DNA of 64,000 bases from Streptomyces sannanensis (GTDB taxonomy: Bacteria > Actinomycetota > Actinomycetes > Streptomycetales > Streptomycetaceae), in NCBI RefSeq assembly GCF_039536205.1, contig NZ_BAAAYL010000001.1:5766001-5830000 (forward strand). The letters run 5' to 3'. The translations under genes were made by a program, and so were the position numbers. Shown piece by piece: positions 53,980 through 62,924 of this stretch. Position 1 is the first letter of the stretch. Each line of letters begins with the position of its first letter. The notes beneath the pieces are model-generated. The model was not told the DNA's origin, did no database searches, and saw only the letters and a program-made list of their open reading frames with translations.

Positions 53980-55062
53980 TTACGCCAACGACCGGTACCC
54001 CGGGCGGACCACCTCGTCGATCAGACGGCGGCGCTCCGGCAGCGGGAGGAACGCGGCCTCGACCGCGGCGACCGTGAACTCCTCGAAGACTTCGGGGCCG
54101 TAGCCGAAGGCGTCCACCATGTGCTGGAACTCCTGGCTCATGGTGGTGCCGCTCACCAGCCGGTTGTCGGTGTTGAGCGTCACCCGGAAGTGCAGCCGGC
54201 GCAGCAAGTCGATGGGGTGGCTGTCGTAGTCCTTGGCCGCGCCCGTCTGGAGGTTGGAGGTCGGGCAGACCTCCAGGGCGATGCGGTTGTCGCGGATGTA
54301 CGAGGCGAGGTGACCGAGACGGGCGGTGCCGTCCTCGTGCACCACGATGTCGTCGGTGATACGCACGCCGTGGCCGATCCGCTCGGCGCCGCACACCTGC
54401 ACCGCCTCATGGATCGACTCGGCGCCGACGGCCTCGCCGGCGTGGATGGTGAAGTGGCAGTTGTGCTGCTTGAGGTACTGGAAGGCGGCCAGGTGGCGGG
54501 CCGGCGGGTTGCCGATCTCGCCGCCCGCGATGTCGAAGCCGGCCACACCGGCGTCGCGGTGCTCCACGGTCAGCTCGGCTATCTCCTTCGAGCGGTCGGT
54601 GTGGCGCATGCCGGTGAGCAGGGCACGGACCGTGATCCGGCCGCCGGCGCGGCGCTCGCCCTCGCGGAAACCGGCGTTGACCGCCTCGACGACCTCGTCG
54701 AGGGTCAGGCCCGCCTCGAGGTGCTGCTCGGGGGCGTAGCGGACCTCGGCGTAGACGACCCCGTCCTCGGCCAGGTCCTCGGCGCACTCCGCCGCGACGC
54801 GGAACAGCGCGTCGCGGGTCTGCATGACCGCGCAGGTGTGGGCGAAGGTCTCCAGATAGCGCTCCAGGGAGCCGGAGTTCGCGGCGTCCCGGAACCAGAC
54901 CGCGAGCTCCGCCGGGTCCTCGGTCGGCAGACCGCGGTAGCCGCGTTCACGGGCCAGCTCGATGATCGTGGCAGGACGCAGTCCGCCGTCCAGGTGGTCG
55001 TGGAGAACCGCCTTGGGAGCCCGGCGGATCCAGTCGGCGACGAGGTTGTCAGACAAGTGCAT
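53980..55062 (-). CDS. add: Adenosine deaminase
   Basis: 360 residues. Metal and catalytic motifs are all present: VLHDHLDGGLRP, TIHAGEAVGAESIHEAV, ERIGHGVRI, EVCPTSNLQTGAA and VTLNTDNRLVSGTTM. It deaminates adenosine or deoxyadenosine to (deoxy)inosine in purine salvage. Streptomycetes often carry several paralogues, so substrate range may differ. It lies 66 bp downstream of the GntR gene on the same strand and could be co-transcribed with it. Confidence 0.92.
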   Translation of the reverse strand: MHLSDNLVADWIRRAPKAVLHDHLDGGLRPATIIELARERGYRGLPTEDPAELAVWFRDAANSGSLERYLETFAHTCAVMQTRDALFRVAAECAEDLAEDGVVYAEVRYAPEQHLEAGLTLDEVVEAVNAGFREGERRAGGRITVRALLTGMRHTDRSKEIAELTVEHRDAGVAGFDIAGGEIGNPPARHLAAFQYLKQHNCHFTIHAGEAVGAESIHEAVQVCGAERIGHGVRITDDIVVHEDGTARLGHLASYIRDNRIALEVCPTSNLQTGAAKDYDSHPIDLLRRLHFRVTLNTDNRLVSGTTMSQEFQHMVDAFGYGPEVFEEFTVAAVEAAFLPLPERRRLIDEVVRPGYRSLA

Positions 55063-55128
55063 GCTGCGGGAGTGTACGGCACGGTACGGCGGCCTGCCGT
55101 GTCCCCGGTTACGGGCCGTTCGCCGCCG

Positions 55129-55872
55129 TCAGTGCGACTGGAGCACGGGGAGTACCGGGGCCCCCGTGGGAAGCATGTGCTTGGCTGCGAGCACCGGCGT
55201 TCCCTCCACCCTGATCACCTGCGTGATCAGCACCGCCGGCGTGTCCGCGGGGCGGCCCAGCTGTTCACCCCGGCGCCGGCCCAGCAGCGTCGCGGTGATA
55301 CTGCTGTGCCCGGCCAGCGTCAGCCCCCGCGAGGCCGTCGTCAGCGCCGACAGCATGGACGTCTGGGGCGCCGCCACCCGCAGTGCCCCGGCGAAGGCGG
55401 GATGCGTCCGCTCCAGCACGCCCTCGGGGGCCGCCCACTCCTGGCTGAGCGCGGCCGCCGTGCTGTCGCCGTTCAGCAACGACTCCCAGAAGCGCAGCTC
55501 GGCCCCGGCCGGTGCGAGGAGATGCTGGGTCGTGAAGTCGGTCGGCTCCTCCAGGGCGCGCAGCAGCGGCGTCACGCGCAGCGGGGCGCCCGTGGACAGC
55601 AGCTCCTCCAGCGGCTGGATGTGCTCGAAGCCACGCCTCGGCGGCCGGTCGTTGACGGTCCTGCCCACCCCGCGGCGCACCGACAGCAGACCGTCCTCCT
55701 GGAGCAGCAGCAGGGCCTCGCGCAGCGCCGGGCGGCTCACCCCGAGCTCGGCCGCGAGCTTGGGCTCGGAGGGGAGTGTGGAGCCGGGCGGATACGTGCC
55801 GTCGTGGATCGCGTCAGCGATCCGCTCGTACAGCACGACGACCGGTCTGCGCTGCTGTCCGCCGACTGCCAT
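55129..55872 (-). CDS. GntR-family regulator (HutC/UTRA type)
   Basis: 247 residues from ATG 55872. The winged helix lies at about 10-78 (ERIADAIHDGTYPPGSTLPS, ELGVSRPALREALLLLQEDG). A UTRA-like ligand domain follows, with RLEGTP-like RVEGTPVLAAKHML near the end. It is divergent from a DHA2 exporter and upstream of adenosine deaminase, and may control either or both. A perfect inverted repeat 17 bp before its start is a likely self-control site. Confidence 0.9.
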   Translation of the reverse strand: MAVGGQQRRPVVVLYERIADAIHDGTYPPGSTLPSEPKLAAELGVSRPALREALLLLQEDGLLSVRRGVGRTVNDRPPRRGFEHIQPLEELLSTGAPLRVTPLLRALEEPTDFTTQHLLAPAGAELRFWESLLNGDSTAAALSQEWAAPEGVLERTHPAFAGALRVAAPQTSMLSALTTASRGLTLAGHSSITATLLGRRRGEQLGRPADTPAVLITQVIRVEGTPVLAAKHMLPTGAPVLPVLQSH

Positions 55873-55888
55873 GGCCCCTCCTCGGTTT

Positions 55889-55902
55889 GCTTGTCAGCAA
55901 GC
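55889..55902. promoter_or_regulatory. Inverted repeat GCTTG-tcag-CAAGC, probable GntR operator
   Basis: Perfect 5-bp arms, in the 188-bp divergent region between the GntR and MFS genes and just upstream of the GntR start. A second TGACAAG half-like element lies near 56029. Typical place and size for GntR autoregulation. Confidence 0.5.
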
Positions 55903-56060
55903 TAGAGCCCTCCCAGCAGCCGGGGCAATCTCTGCCTTACATCTCTGACCTGGCGCTTCAATGTCACACCCGGAAACCCTTGACGGATCCGACGGCGGAA
56001 CCGACCCTTTCCAGACGAGGCCCTGTCTGACAAGTGGCCTTTCTGTGAATTCTGCGAGAC

Positions 56061-57527
56061 ATGACATCCCAGGCAAAAGGGGCCGATTTGTCCGAGGTGA
56101 AGGACTCAGATCTCAAGGGCCGTGGCGGCATGCTGTTCGCCATGGTGCTGGCCGTCCTCGGCTATCAGATCAACGCGACCATGCTCAGCCCCGCGCTGCC
56201 GGACGTCATCGACCGGCTGGGCACCAGCACCGCCGCCGCGGGTCTGTCCCAGACGCTGTTCTTCCTGGTGGCGGCCATCGGCCAGGTCACCCTCGCCCGG
56301 CTCAGCGACAAGCGCGGCCGCAAGCCGATGATGATCCTCTGCGGCTGGATCCTCATCCTCGGCAACATCCTGTGCGTCCTCGCGCCCAACATCGAGGTCT
56401 TCGTCGCAGGCCGCATCCTCCAGGGCATCTCGGCGGCGATGTTCACCCTCGCCTTCCTCACCCTGAACCAGCTGCTCAGCCCCGTCGGCTTCGGTAAGGC
56501 GGCCGGCATCATCACCGCCGTGAACGGCGGCCTCGCCGGTGTGGACGCCATCGCCGGCGGGCAGATAGCGGACTCCATCGGCTTCCGCGGCATCTTCGTC
56601 TGCTCCGGCCTGATCGCCGTCGCCGGTCTGATCTGCGTACGCAAGGCCGTGCCCGACCTGCCGCCCACCAATGCCGACTCCCGCTTCGACAGCCGCGGCA
56701 TCGTCGCTCTGTCCCTCGGTCTCACCGGCATCCTGGTCGGTCTCGCCCAAGGCGCCACCTGGGGTTGGACCTCCCCGCTCTCGCTGCTCTTCCTCGGCGG
56801 CGGCCTGCTCGCCCTGACCGGTTTCGTCGTCTCCCAGAAGAGCGCCGCCGACCCGGTCATCGATGTCGAGCTGCTCGCCTCCCGCCGCGCCTGGCCGCTG
56901 CTGGCCACCACCGTCTGCACCCTCGCGGGCGTCTTCAGCAGCATCGCGATGACGATCCCGATCTTCGCGCAGGACGTCAGGGTCGGCCTCGGCATGTCCG
57001 CCGTCACCTGTGCGGTGCTGCTGCTCACGCCGATCCAGCTGATCGGCGTGGTCTCCGCCACGCTGACCGGCCGGTTCGGCCCGGCGGTCGGCTGGCGCAC
57101 GATCGTGGTCATGGGCGCGGTCAGCAACTTCCTGATCTTCATCTTCGTGACGTTCTTCCTGCACGACCGGGTCGTGCTGATCGCGGCACTGGCGCTGCTG
57201 GGTGTCACCTACGGCGGCCTCATGCTCACCGGCCTGACCGGTCTCGCCGTGACGAGCTCCCCCAAGGACAAGCCCGGCTCGCTCTCCGGCCTCAACGGCG
57301 CCTGCTTCGGCATCGGTGTCTCGCTCGGCATCGCCGTCGCCTCCGGCCTGATGACCTCGGGCAGCGACGCGGGCGGCGTCACGGACGCCGGCTACCAGTA
57401 CGCGATGTACGCCTCACTCGGCTTCCTCGCCCTGGGTGTCGTCACCTCGCTGCTCATCCAGCGCCCCGAGCCCACGGACGCGTCGGCTCCGGCCGACCAG
57501 CGGCAGTCGGTGCTCACCCAGCACTAG
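56061..57527 (+). CDS. MFS transporter, DHA2 type
   Basis: 488 residues from ATG 56061. Fourteen hydrophobic helices, with LSPALPDVIDRLG in the first loop, RLSDKRGRKPMM (motif A) and GRILQGISAAMFTLAF following, as in drug:proton antiporters. It is divergent from a GntR regulator, a common arrangement for inducible exporters. Its TAG stop lies within the CTAG at the edge of an IS1182-family insertion, so the protein is intact but any natural 3' region is displaced. Substrate unknown. Confidence 0.92.
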   Translation: MTSQAKGADLSEVKDSDLKGRGGMLFAMVLAVLGYQINATMLSPALPDVIDRLGTSTAAAGLSQTLFFLVAAIGQVTLARLSDKRGRKPMMILCGWILILGNILCVLAPNIEVFVAGRILQGISAAMFTLAFLTLNQLLSPVGFGKAAGIITAVNGGLAGVDAIAGGQIADSIGFRGIFVCSGLIAVAGLICVRKAVPDLPPTNADSRFDSRGIVALSLGLTGILVGLAQGATWGWTSPLSLLFLGGGLLALTGFVVSQKSAADPVIDVELLASRRAWPLLATTVCTLAGVFSSIAMTIPIFAQDVRVGLGMSAVTCAVLLLTPIQLIGVVSATLTGRFGPAVGWRTIVVMGAVSNFLIFIFVTFFLHDRVVLIAALALLGVTYGGLMLTGLTGLAVTSSPKDKPGSLSGLNGACFGIGVSLGIAVASGLMTSGSDAGGVTDAGYQYAMYASLGFLALGVVTSLLIQRPEPTDASAPADQRQSVLTQH

Positions 57528-57586
57528 AAGACTCATGAAGATCTTGTTGAGGGGCTGTCCGGCCGGAGGCCGGGCGGCCCTTCTGG

Positions 57587-59167
57587 TCATCCGGTGGCCG
57601 GGGCGAGGTGCCAGGTGTCGCCGGTGCGGGTGAGTCCGAGGTTGATCAGTCGGCGGAGGTTGAGGGCGGCGGCTCGGGTGTGGAGCCAGGTGTCGTTGGC
57701 GATGGTTCCGCGGTAGCGGAGTTTGCGGTTGCCGTGGTGGACGAGCCAGGCGACGGCGCGTTCGACCGGTGGTCTCCAGCGGCGGTAGTCGGCTTGCCAG
57801 TCGGGGTCGGTAGCGGCCTGGCGGCGGGCGGCTGCGAGCAGGTCGTGGTGTGGGCGGATGGTCAGGATGCGGCCGGCCTTGGCCTTGGTGCACCGCTCGC
57901 GCAGGGGACATCCGGCGCACAGTTTCCCGAAGGCCGCCTTGCGCTGGTGGTGCTGTCCGCCGGGGTCTGACAGGGGGACCGTGTGTCCAGCGGGGCAGGT
58001 CACCGTGGCGGCGGCGGTGTCGATGGCGAAGTCGTCCAGGGTGAAGCCGCCGGGGACGGCCGCCCGTAGCGGGGCGGGCTTGAGGAACAGCCGGTGCCCT
58101 GCGTCTTCGAGGGCCTGGCGGGCATCGCCGGTGGAGTAGGCGGTGTCGCCGAAGGCGTCCACCGGCCCGTCCTCCTCGGCGAGAAGGTCCAGGCCGACGG
58201 TGGCCTCGTGGTGCTCTGGGCCACTGCCGGGCCGCAGGGCGACGGCGGTGTATAACCCGGTCTCGGGCTCGATGGCCAGGTGGGCCTTGAAGCCGTCTTG
58301 CTGGTGGGTGCGGGTTTTGTGGATGTGCCGGGCCTCGGGGTCGACGGTGGAGACCATCCGGTCCTGCGCGGTGCCACGGGTGATGCGCCAGCGCCCGTCG
58401 CGGCCGTCGGAGTCCTCGGCGGGTTCGACGTCTTGCCCGGCGACCAGGGCCAGGATGCCGACGGCATTCGCGGCCTTCTCGCCCAGCTCCTGCTCGGGCA
58501 GATGCCCGAGCAGCCTGAGCGCGTCACTGACCAGGGCATCAACAAGCGTGGCGCGGGCCTGCTCGTCATTCCAGGCGATCCTTGGTTTGCCCGGGTCGCT
58601 GTAGTCATGCGCGGTGCACTGCACGGCTGCCACCTCAGCGGCCCCGGGGACCTCGCGAATTACCGCGCGGACGGCGGCGATGATCTGGGTGACGGTGTCC
58701 TGGGTGGCGACCGCATCGTCCAGCACCGTGGAGTCCAGCGCCCGCCGGTGCTTGCCCTTGAGGACACCGGTGGCCTTCACCACCTCGCGCACCGTCTCGA
58801 AGACACGGTTCGGCCGCACCGAGCGGGCCAGCCGGCGCCGGAAGTAGGCCAGCAGCGACGGATCGAACGCCATGTCGTGCAGGCCCAGCCCGCACGCGGC
58901 CTTCCACCTCAGGTCACACCGCAACTCCTGGACCGTCTCGAAGTCCGACAGCCCGTTAAGGGCCTGCAGCGTGATCGCCGCGGCCAGGATCTGCGGCGGC
59001 ATGCTCGGCCGCCCGTTCGCCGACGGGTACATGTCCTCGAACGTCTCCGCCGGGAACAGCGCGCCGCGATGCTCGGCCAGGAACGCGAACACACTGCCTG
59101 CCGGGATCAACTCCCGGCAGGTCTCCCACACATCCGGCCCGACCGTCTCCCCGGCCCATTCCCCCAT
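57587..59167 (-). CDS. IS1182-family transposase
   Basis: 526 residues from ATG 59167. The family layout is visible: an N-terminal helical part with FDPSLLAYFRRRL, first catalytic Asp in RALDSTVLDDAVATQ, second Asp in AFGDTAYSTGDA, a CPAGHT...CAGCPLRERC zinc-like insertion and the catalytic Glu in RPPVERAVAWLVHHGNRKLR. Length and motifs are complete with no internal stop, so the element could be active. A hairpin 16 bp upstream of the start may block outside transcription. Confidence 0.92.
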   Translation of the reverse strand: MGEWAGETVGPDVWETCRELIPAGSVFAFLAEHRGALFPAETFEDMYPSANGRPSMPPQILAAAITLQALNGLSDFETVQELRCDLRWKAACGLGLHDMAFDPSLLAYFRRRLARSVRPNRVFETVREVVKATGVLKGKHRRALDSTVLDDAVATQDTVTQIIAAVRAVIREVPGAAEVAAVQCTAHDYSDPGKPRIAWNDEQARATLVDALVSDALRLLGHLPEQELGEKAANAVGILALVAGQDVEPAEDSDGRDGRWRITRGTAQDRMVSTVDPEARHIHKTRTHQQDGFKAHLAIEPETGLYTAVALRPGSGPEHHEATVGLDLLAEEDGPVDAFGDTAYSTGDARQALEDAGHRLFLKPAPLRAAVPGGFTLDDFAIDTAAATVTCPAGHTVPLSDPGGQHHQRKAAFGKLCAGCPLRERCTKAKAGRILTIRPHHDLLAAARRQAATDPDWQADYRRWRPPVERAVAWLVHHGNRKLRYRGTIANDTWLHTRAAALNLRRLINLGLTRTGDTWHLAPATG

Positions 59168-59182
59168 CACCACGAGAAAGAG

Positions 59183-59214
59183 TCTGGCCCCGCCGCTCAC
59201 GCGGCGGGGCCAGA
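59183..59214. terminator. Hairpin between IS right end and transposase start
   Basis: Perfect 14-bp stem (59183-59196 with 59201-59214) and a TCAC loop, between the inverted repeat and the transposase ATG. It likely insulates the transposase from read-through of neighbouring promoters. Confidence 0.7.
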
Positions 59215-59236
59215 ACCCAAGATCTTCATGAGTCTT

Positions 59237-59414
59237 CTAGGGCGTGTTTCGAAAGTCCCGCCTGGTCGGGAACGCCCGGCACGCACGCTCGCCGCGTTGT
59301 CGGTCGTCGGCGCAGCCTGCTGCGCTCTTCTCCCTCCGCCTTGCGATCGCACGCACCAGAAGCCCCCGACCCCGCCCTCCGGGCGGACGACGCTACTTTC
59401 GAAACACGCCCTAG
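59237..59414. mobile_element. MITE-like element, 178 bp, with perfect 20-bp terminal inverted repeats
   Basis: The ends 59237-59256 and 59395-59414 are perfect 20-bp inverted repeats that include CTAG and the core GGGCGTGTTTCGAAAGT. The inside has no gene. The ends resemble those of IS5/IS427-group elements that insert at CTAG, by recollection. It abuts the IS1182 element on the left and lies 9 bp upstream of the GNAT gene start, so it may supply or disrupt promoter sequence there. Confidence 0.8.
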
Positions 59415-59423
59415 TCTGAACGG

Positions 59424-59972
59424 ATGCCTGAATCCGTCACCTTTCTTGCCGAGGGACCGCGGTTCGGCATCCGCCCCATCACCCATGAGGACGGAGCGGA
59501 GTTCACCGCGCTGGCCCGGCAGAGCAAGGAACTTCACCGGCCCTGGCTCTTGCCGCCGGACGGTGCCGAGGCATACGCGGCGTACGCCACCCGCCTCATC
59601 GACGAACCGGCCAGGGCCGGGTTCCTCGTGTGCGAGAGGGCCGACGGGCGGATCGCGGGTTTCATCAACATCAACAACATCGTCGAAGGCGCCTTCCAGT
59701 GCGGAGCACTGGGGTACGGCGCCTTCGCGCATGCCGCCGGCCGCGGTCTGATGACCGAGGGCCTCGGCCTGGTCATCCGCCATGCCTTCGGGCCGATGGG
59801 CCTGCACCGGCTGGAGGCCAACATCCAGCCGGCGAATCAGGCGTCCATCGCCCTCGTTCGTCGCGCCGGCTTTCGTCTCGAAGGGTTCTCGCCCGACTTC
59901 CTCCACATCGACGGAGCCTGGCGCGACCACGAGCGCTGGGCGATCACCGCCGAGATGATCCCTTGTAGTTGA
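59424..59972 (+). CDS. GNAT-family N-acetyltransferase (RimJ/RimL type)
   Basis: 182 residues from ATG 59424. The fold is supported by RFGIRPITHEDGAEFTALAR at the start, the acetyl-CoA-binding region GLMTEGLGLVIRHAFGPMGL and EANIQPANQASIALVRRAGF. RimJ/RimL-like members acetylate protein N-termini or small molecules; substrate unknown. It begins only 9 bp after the MITE, so its native promoter may have been separated. Its 3' end overlaps the DUF6204 gene by 29 bp, tail to tail. Confidence 0.9.
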   Translation: MPESVTFLAEGPRFGIRPITHEDGAEFTALARQSKELHRPWLLPPDGAEAYAAYATRLIDEPARAGFLVCERADGRIAGFININNIVEGAFQCGALGYGAFAHAAGRGLMTEGLGLVIRHAFGPMGLHRLEANIQPANQASIALVRRAGFRLEGFSPDFLHIDGAWRDHERWAITAEMIPCS

Positions 59973-60288
59973 TCTTCATCGTGTCCATGTCGGTCACCGA
60001 GGACCGCAGACCGCGCCAGCCGTGGCCGAGGGCCCGGAGTGCTGTCTCCGCCTTGTCCTCGGCGATCGCGCCGGCCATCTCCTCGCCTTCCGCGGCGTCC
60101 GAGACCACGGTGAAGCGGTAGCTGAAGTGCTTCAGCGCCCGGTCGTAGTGCAAGGACCCCTCGGGCGTGAACCGCATCTGTGCCAGGCCGTGCTCCTCGA
60201 CCTCCGCGAGCAGCCGGGCGCGTGACCCGTCCGTCAGCCCGTCCCACGTCCCGCGCACGATGACCCGGTAGGTGTGCTGCGTATCCAT
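59944..60288 (-). CDS. DUF6204-family protein
   Basis: 114 residues from ATG 60288. It begins TYRVIVRGTWDGLTDGSRAR and contains FTPEGSLHYDRALKHFSYRF and a C-terminal RSSVTDMDTMKI, matching small actinobacterial DUF6204 proteins. The predicted alpha/beta ferredoxin-like fold has no known activity. It converges on the GNAT gene with a 29-bp overlap. Promoter would lie in the 162-bp gap before the DUF5107 gene. Confidence 0.75.
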   Translation of the reverse strand: MDTQHTYRVIVRGTWDGLTDGSRARLLAEVEEHGLAQMRFTPEGSLHYDRALKHFSYRFTVVSDAAEGEEMAGAIAEDKAETALRALGHGWRGLRSSVTDMDTMKINYKGSSRR

Positions 60289-60450
60289 GCCGATTTCCGT
60301 CCTCTGCCGTGGAAGCGCCATTGAACGATCAAGCGTACGGCGGCGACGATGGAGCGCCCGCGGAATTTCGACCCCGACGGGACGGCCGGCGCACTCCCGG
60401 CCGACCTCGTCGTGGCCGTCGTCGCTCAGCCCTGACCCGGAGGTACGCAC

Positions 60451-62520
60451 ATGGCCACGACCGTGCGAAGGTCCTTACTGACCCTGCCTGCCGCCCCGCT
60501 GGGGCCGGAGAATCCGCTGCCCGCGCTGACCGCACTCGACGAGACCCACACCGTCGACGAACCCACCCGCGCGGGGCTGCCCCGCGACATGGCCCGGCAG
60601 ATCGGGTACGAGCCGCTGCGCACCGTGCTGCCGGTGCGTTTCCTCGACGGATACGGGCGGGAGCGCCGTCCGGCGGACCTCGACGCGCTCGTCGTCGAGA
60701 ACGACCATCTGCGTGTCACGGTCCTGCCCGGTCTCGGCGGACGCGTCCACTCCCTCTTCCACAAGCCGACCGGACGCGAACTCGTCTACCGCAACCCGGT
60801 GTTCCAGCCCGCCGACTTCGCCCTCAACGGCGCCTGGTTCTCCGGTGGCATCGAGTGGAACATCGGCGCCACCGGTCACACCACCCTCTCCTGTGCCCCG
60901 GTTCACGCCGCCTGCGTGCCCGCACCCGACGGCGGCCCGATGCTGCGGCTCTGGGAGTGGGAGCGCCTGCGCGACCTGCCCTTCCAGGTGGATCTGTGGC
61001 TGCCGGATGACTCCGACTTCCTCTACGTCGGTGTACGGATACGCAATCCGCACGAGCACCCCGCGCCGGTCTACTGGTGGTCCAACATCGCCGTCCCCGA
61101 GGACGAGCGCACCCGGATCCTCGCCCCGGCCGACGAGGCCTGGCACTTCGGGTACGAGCGGACCCTGCGCCGGGTGCCCGTGCCCGACCACGACGGCGCC
61201 GACCGTACGTACCCACTGCGCAGCCGGTACCCGGCCGACTACTTCTACGAGGTGCCGCAGGACGCTCGCAAGTGGATCGCCTCGCTCGACGCGGCCGGTC
61301 GGGGGCTTGTCCAGACCTCGACCGATCTGCTGCGCGGCCGAAAGCTCTTCGTCTGGGGCTCCGGACGCGGCGGCCGCCGCTGGCAGCGCTGGCTGACCGA
61401 ACCGGGCACACCCGGATACGCCGAGATCCAGGCCGGTCTCGCCCGCACCCAGCTGGAGCATGTGCGCCTCGAAGCGGGCGAGGAGTTCGCCTGGCTGGAG
61501 GCGTACGGACCGCTCGACGCCGACCCGTCACTCGTGCACGGCACGGACTGGGCCGCCGCCCGTGCCGAGGCCGGGTCCCGTCTCGAAGCCGCACTGCCCC
61601 GGGCGCGGCTCGATGCCGCATACGAGGCCTGGCGGCCGCACGCCGACACCGAGCCGGCCGAGACCCTCGCCGTCGGGTCCGGCTGGGGCGCGCTGGAGGT
61701 ACTGCGCGGCGGCCACAAGCTGCCGGGCACGCCCTTCACCGAGTCCACGCTCGGCGAACAACAGGCGCCCTGGCGGGAGTTGCTGCGATCCGGCTGCCTG
61801 CCCACCCAGCCGGACTCGGCCCCGCCCGGACCCACGCTCGTCGCGCGGCACTGGCGCGACATGCTCGAGACCGCTCCGGCCGATCCGCTCACCGAGTACC
61901 ACCTGGGGGTCGCCCAGTGGCACGAGGGCGACCGGTCCCAGGCGGCGCGCAGCTGGGAGCGCGGCCTGGCGGCCCTGGACCGGGTCGCGCGGGGGCGGCC
62001 GGCCGGGCTCTCGGCGCGCTGGCCGCTGCTGCGCTGTCTTGCCGTGGCCGACCGTGAGTCCGCCCACCTCCCCCGTGCCGCCGACCGCTATGCCGAGGCC
62101 TTCGACACGCTCTGCCGCGCAGTGTCGCCGTCCGACGAGGAGCCGGCATTCGCCGCTCTGGGGCGCGAGACCGTCGAGTGTCTGCTCGCGGCCGGACGTC
62201 ACGCCGAGGCCCGTTCCGTGCTGGAGCGGCTGCCCGCAGGCGTCCGCGCGCGTGGACGCTTTCGCCTCCTGGAGGCCGGACTGCTGCTGGCCGAGGGCGA
62301 CCCGGCGGCAGCCCGTGCCGTGTTCGACGCCGGATTCGAGGTGGCGGACCTGCGCGAGGGCGCGGAGATCCTGGGCGAGGTGTGGTCCATGCTCACGGAC
62401 GAACCACTGCCCGACGCCTATGACTACCGGATGCGCCCGCAGCAGCGGTCACGCCCGGCCCCGGGGTCTGCCCCACGGGCCGGGCAAGGCGGAATACGTA
62501 CCGGTCACTGTCCCGCGTAG
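60451..62520 (+). CDS. DUF5107 and tetratricopeptide-like protein, probable carbohydrate-active
   Basis: 689 residues from ATG 60451 behind CCGGAGG. An N-terminal DUF5107 beta-sandwich (about 75-380; VTVLPGLGGRVHSLFHKPTG, WFSGGIEWNIGATGHT, YWWSNIAVPEDERTRI) resembles mutarotase or glycoside-hydrolase-linked domains. The second half has TPR-like helix pairs (LTEYHLGVAQWHEGDRSQAA, ECLLAAGRHAEARSVLERL). Full-length homologues often sit in sugar gene clusters, but here none is adjacent. The 3' end overlaps the CBS gene tail to tail by 16 bp. Biochemical role unproven. Confidence 0.8.
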   Translation: MATTVRRSLLTLPAAPLGPENPLPALTALDETHTVDEPTRAGLPRDMARQIGYEPLRTVLPVRFLDGYGRERRPADLDALVVENDHLRVTVLPGLGGRVHSLFHKPTGRELVYRNPVFQPADFALNGAWFSGGIEWNIGATGHTTLSCAPVHAACVPAPDGGPMLRLWEWERLRDLPFQVDLWLPDDSDFLYVGVRIRNPHEHPAPVYWWSNIAVPEDERTRILAPADEAWHFGYERTLRRVPVPDHDGADRTYPLRSRYPADYFYEVPQDARKWIASLDAAGRGLVQTSTDLLRGRKLFVWGSGRGGRRWQRWLTEPGTPGYAEIQAGLARTQLEHVRLEAGEEFAWLEAYGPLDADPSLVHGTDWAAARAEAGSRLEAALPRARLDAAYEAWRPHADTEPAETLAVGSGWGALEVLRGGHKLPGTPFTESTLGEQQAPWRELLRSGCLPTQPDSAPPGPTLVARHWRDMLETAPADPLTEYHLGVAQWHEGDRSQAARSWERGLAALDRVARGRPAGLSARWPLLRCLAVADRESAHLPRAADRYAEAFDTLCRAVSPSDEEPAFAALGRETVECLLAAGRHAEARSVLERLPAGVRARGRFRLLEAGLLLAEGDPAAARAVFDAGFEVADLREGAEILGEVWSMLTDEPLPDAYDYRMRPQQRSRPAPGSAPRAGQGGIRTGHCPA

Positions 62521-62924
62521 ACACCCGCCGCGAACATCGCGAGATCGTGCTCGGACAGGTGCTGGGCCAGGTCGGCCTCGCTGATCATGCCGACCAGCCT
62601 CTTGTTCTCGATCACCGGCAGCCGCCGGATCTGGTGGGACCGCATCTCGTCGAGGACCTCGCTCACGTCCGCGCCCGAATCGATCCAGCGCGGGGTTCCT
62701 TCGCACAGCTCGGCGCAGGTCACTCTGGACGGGTCCTTGCCGAGGGCGACGCACTTGAGGACGATGTCGCGGTCGGTGATGATGCCGCAGAGACGCTCGG
62801 TCTCGTCACTGACCGGCAGGGCGCCCACATGGAGCCGGAGCATCAGCTGGGCGGCCCGGTCCAGGGTTTCCGACCTCGGGATCCACTGGGCTCCCGGGTG
62901 CATGATCTCTCCAGCCGTGGTCAT
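62505..62924 (-). CDS. CBS-domain pair protein
   Basis: 139 residues. Two CBS motifs are seen: AGEIMHPGAQWIPRSETLDR with LPVSDETERLCGIITDRDI, and RWIDSGADVSEVLDEMRSHQ with RRLPVIENKRLVGMISEADL. Such Bateman modules bind adenine nucleotides and act as energy sensors. The ATG overlaps the stop of the methyltransferase gene (ATGA), so the pair is coupled. Small stand-alone CBS proteins of this type are numerous in Streptomyces, often under stress control. Confidence 0.9.
   Translation of the reverse strand: MTTAGEIMHPGAQWIPRSETLDRAAQLMLRLHVGALPVSDETERLCGIITDRDIVLKCVALGKDPSRVTCAELCEGTPRWIDSGADVSEVLDEMRSHQIRRLPVIENKRLVGMISEADLAQHLSEHDLAMFAAGVYAGQ

Larger units (their letters stand above)
57524..59240 (-). 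mobile_element. IS1182-family insertion sequence, complete
   Basis: Perfect 23-bp inverted ends at 57524-57546 and 59218-59240, of which the outer CTAG on each side is probably the target copy. The element proper would be 57528-59236 (1,709 bp). It holds one transposase gene on the minus strand and a 14-bp-stem hairpin between the right end and the transposase start. The left CTAG supplies the stop codon of the MFS gene and the right CTAG is the edge of a MITE-like element. Confidence 0.88.
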
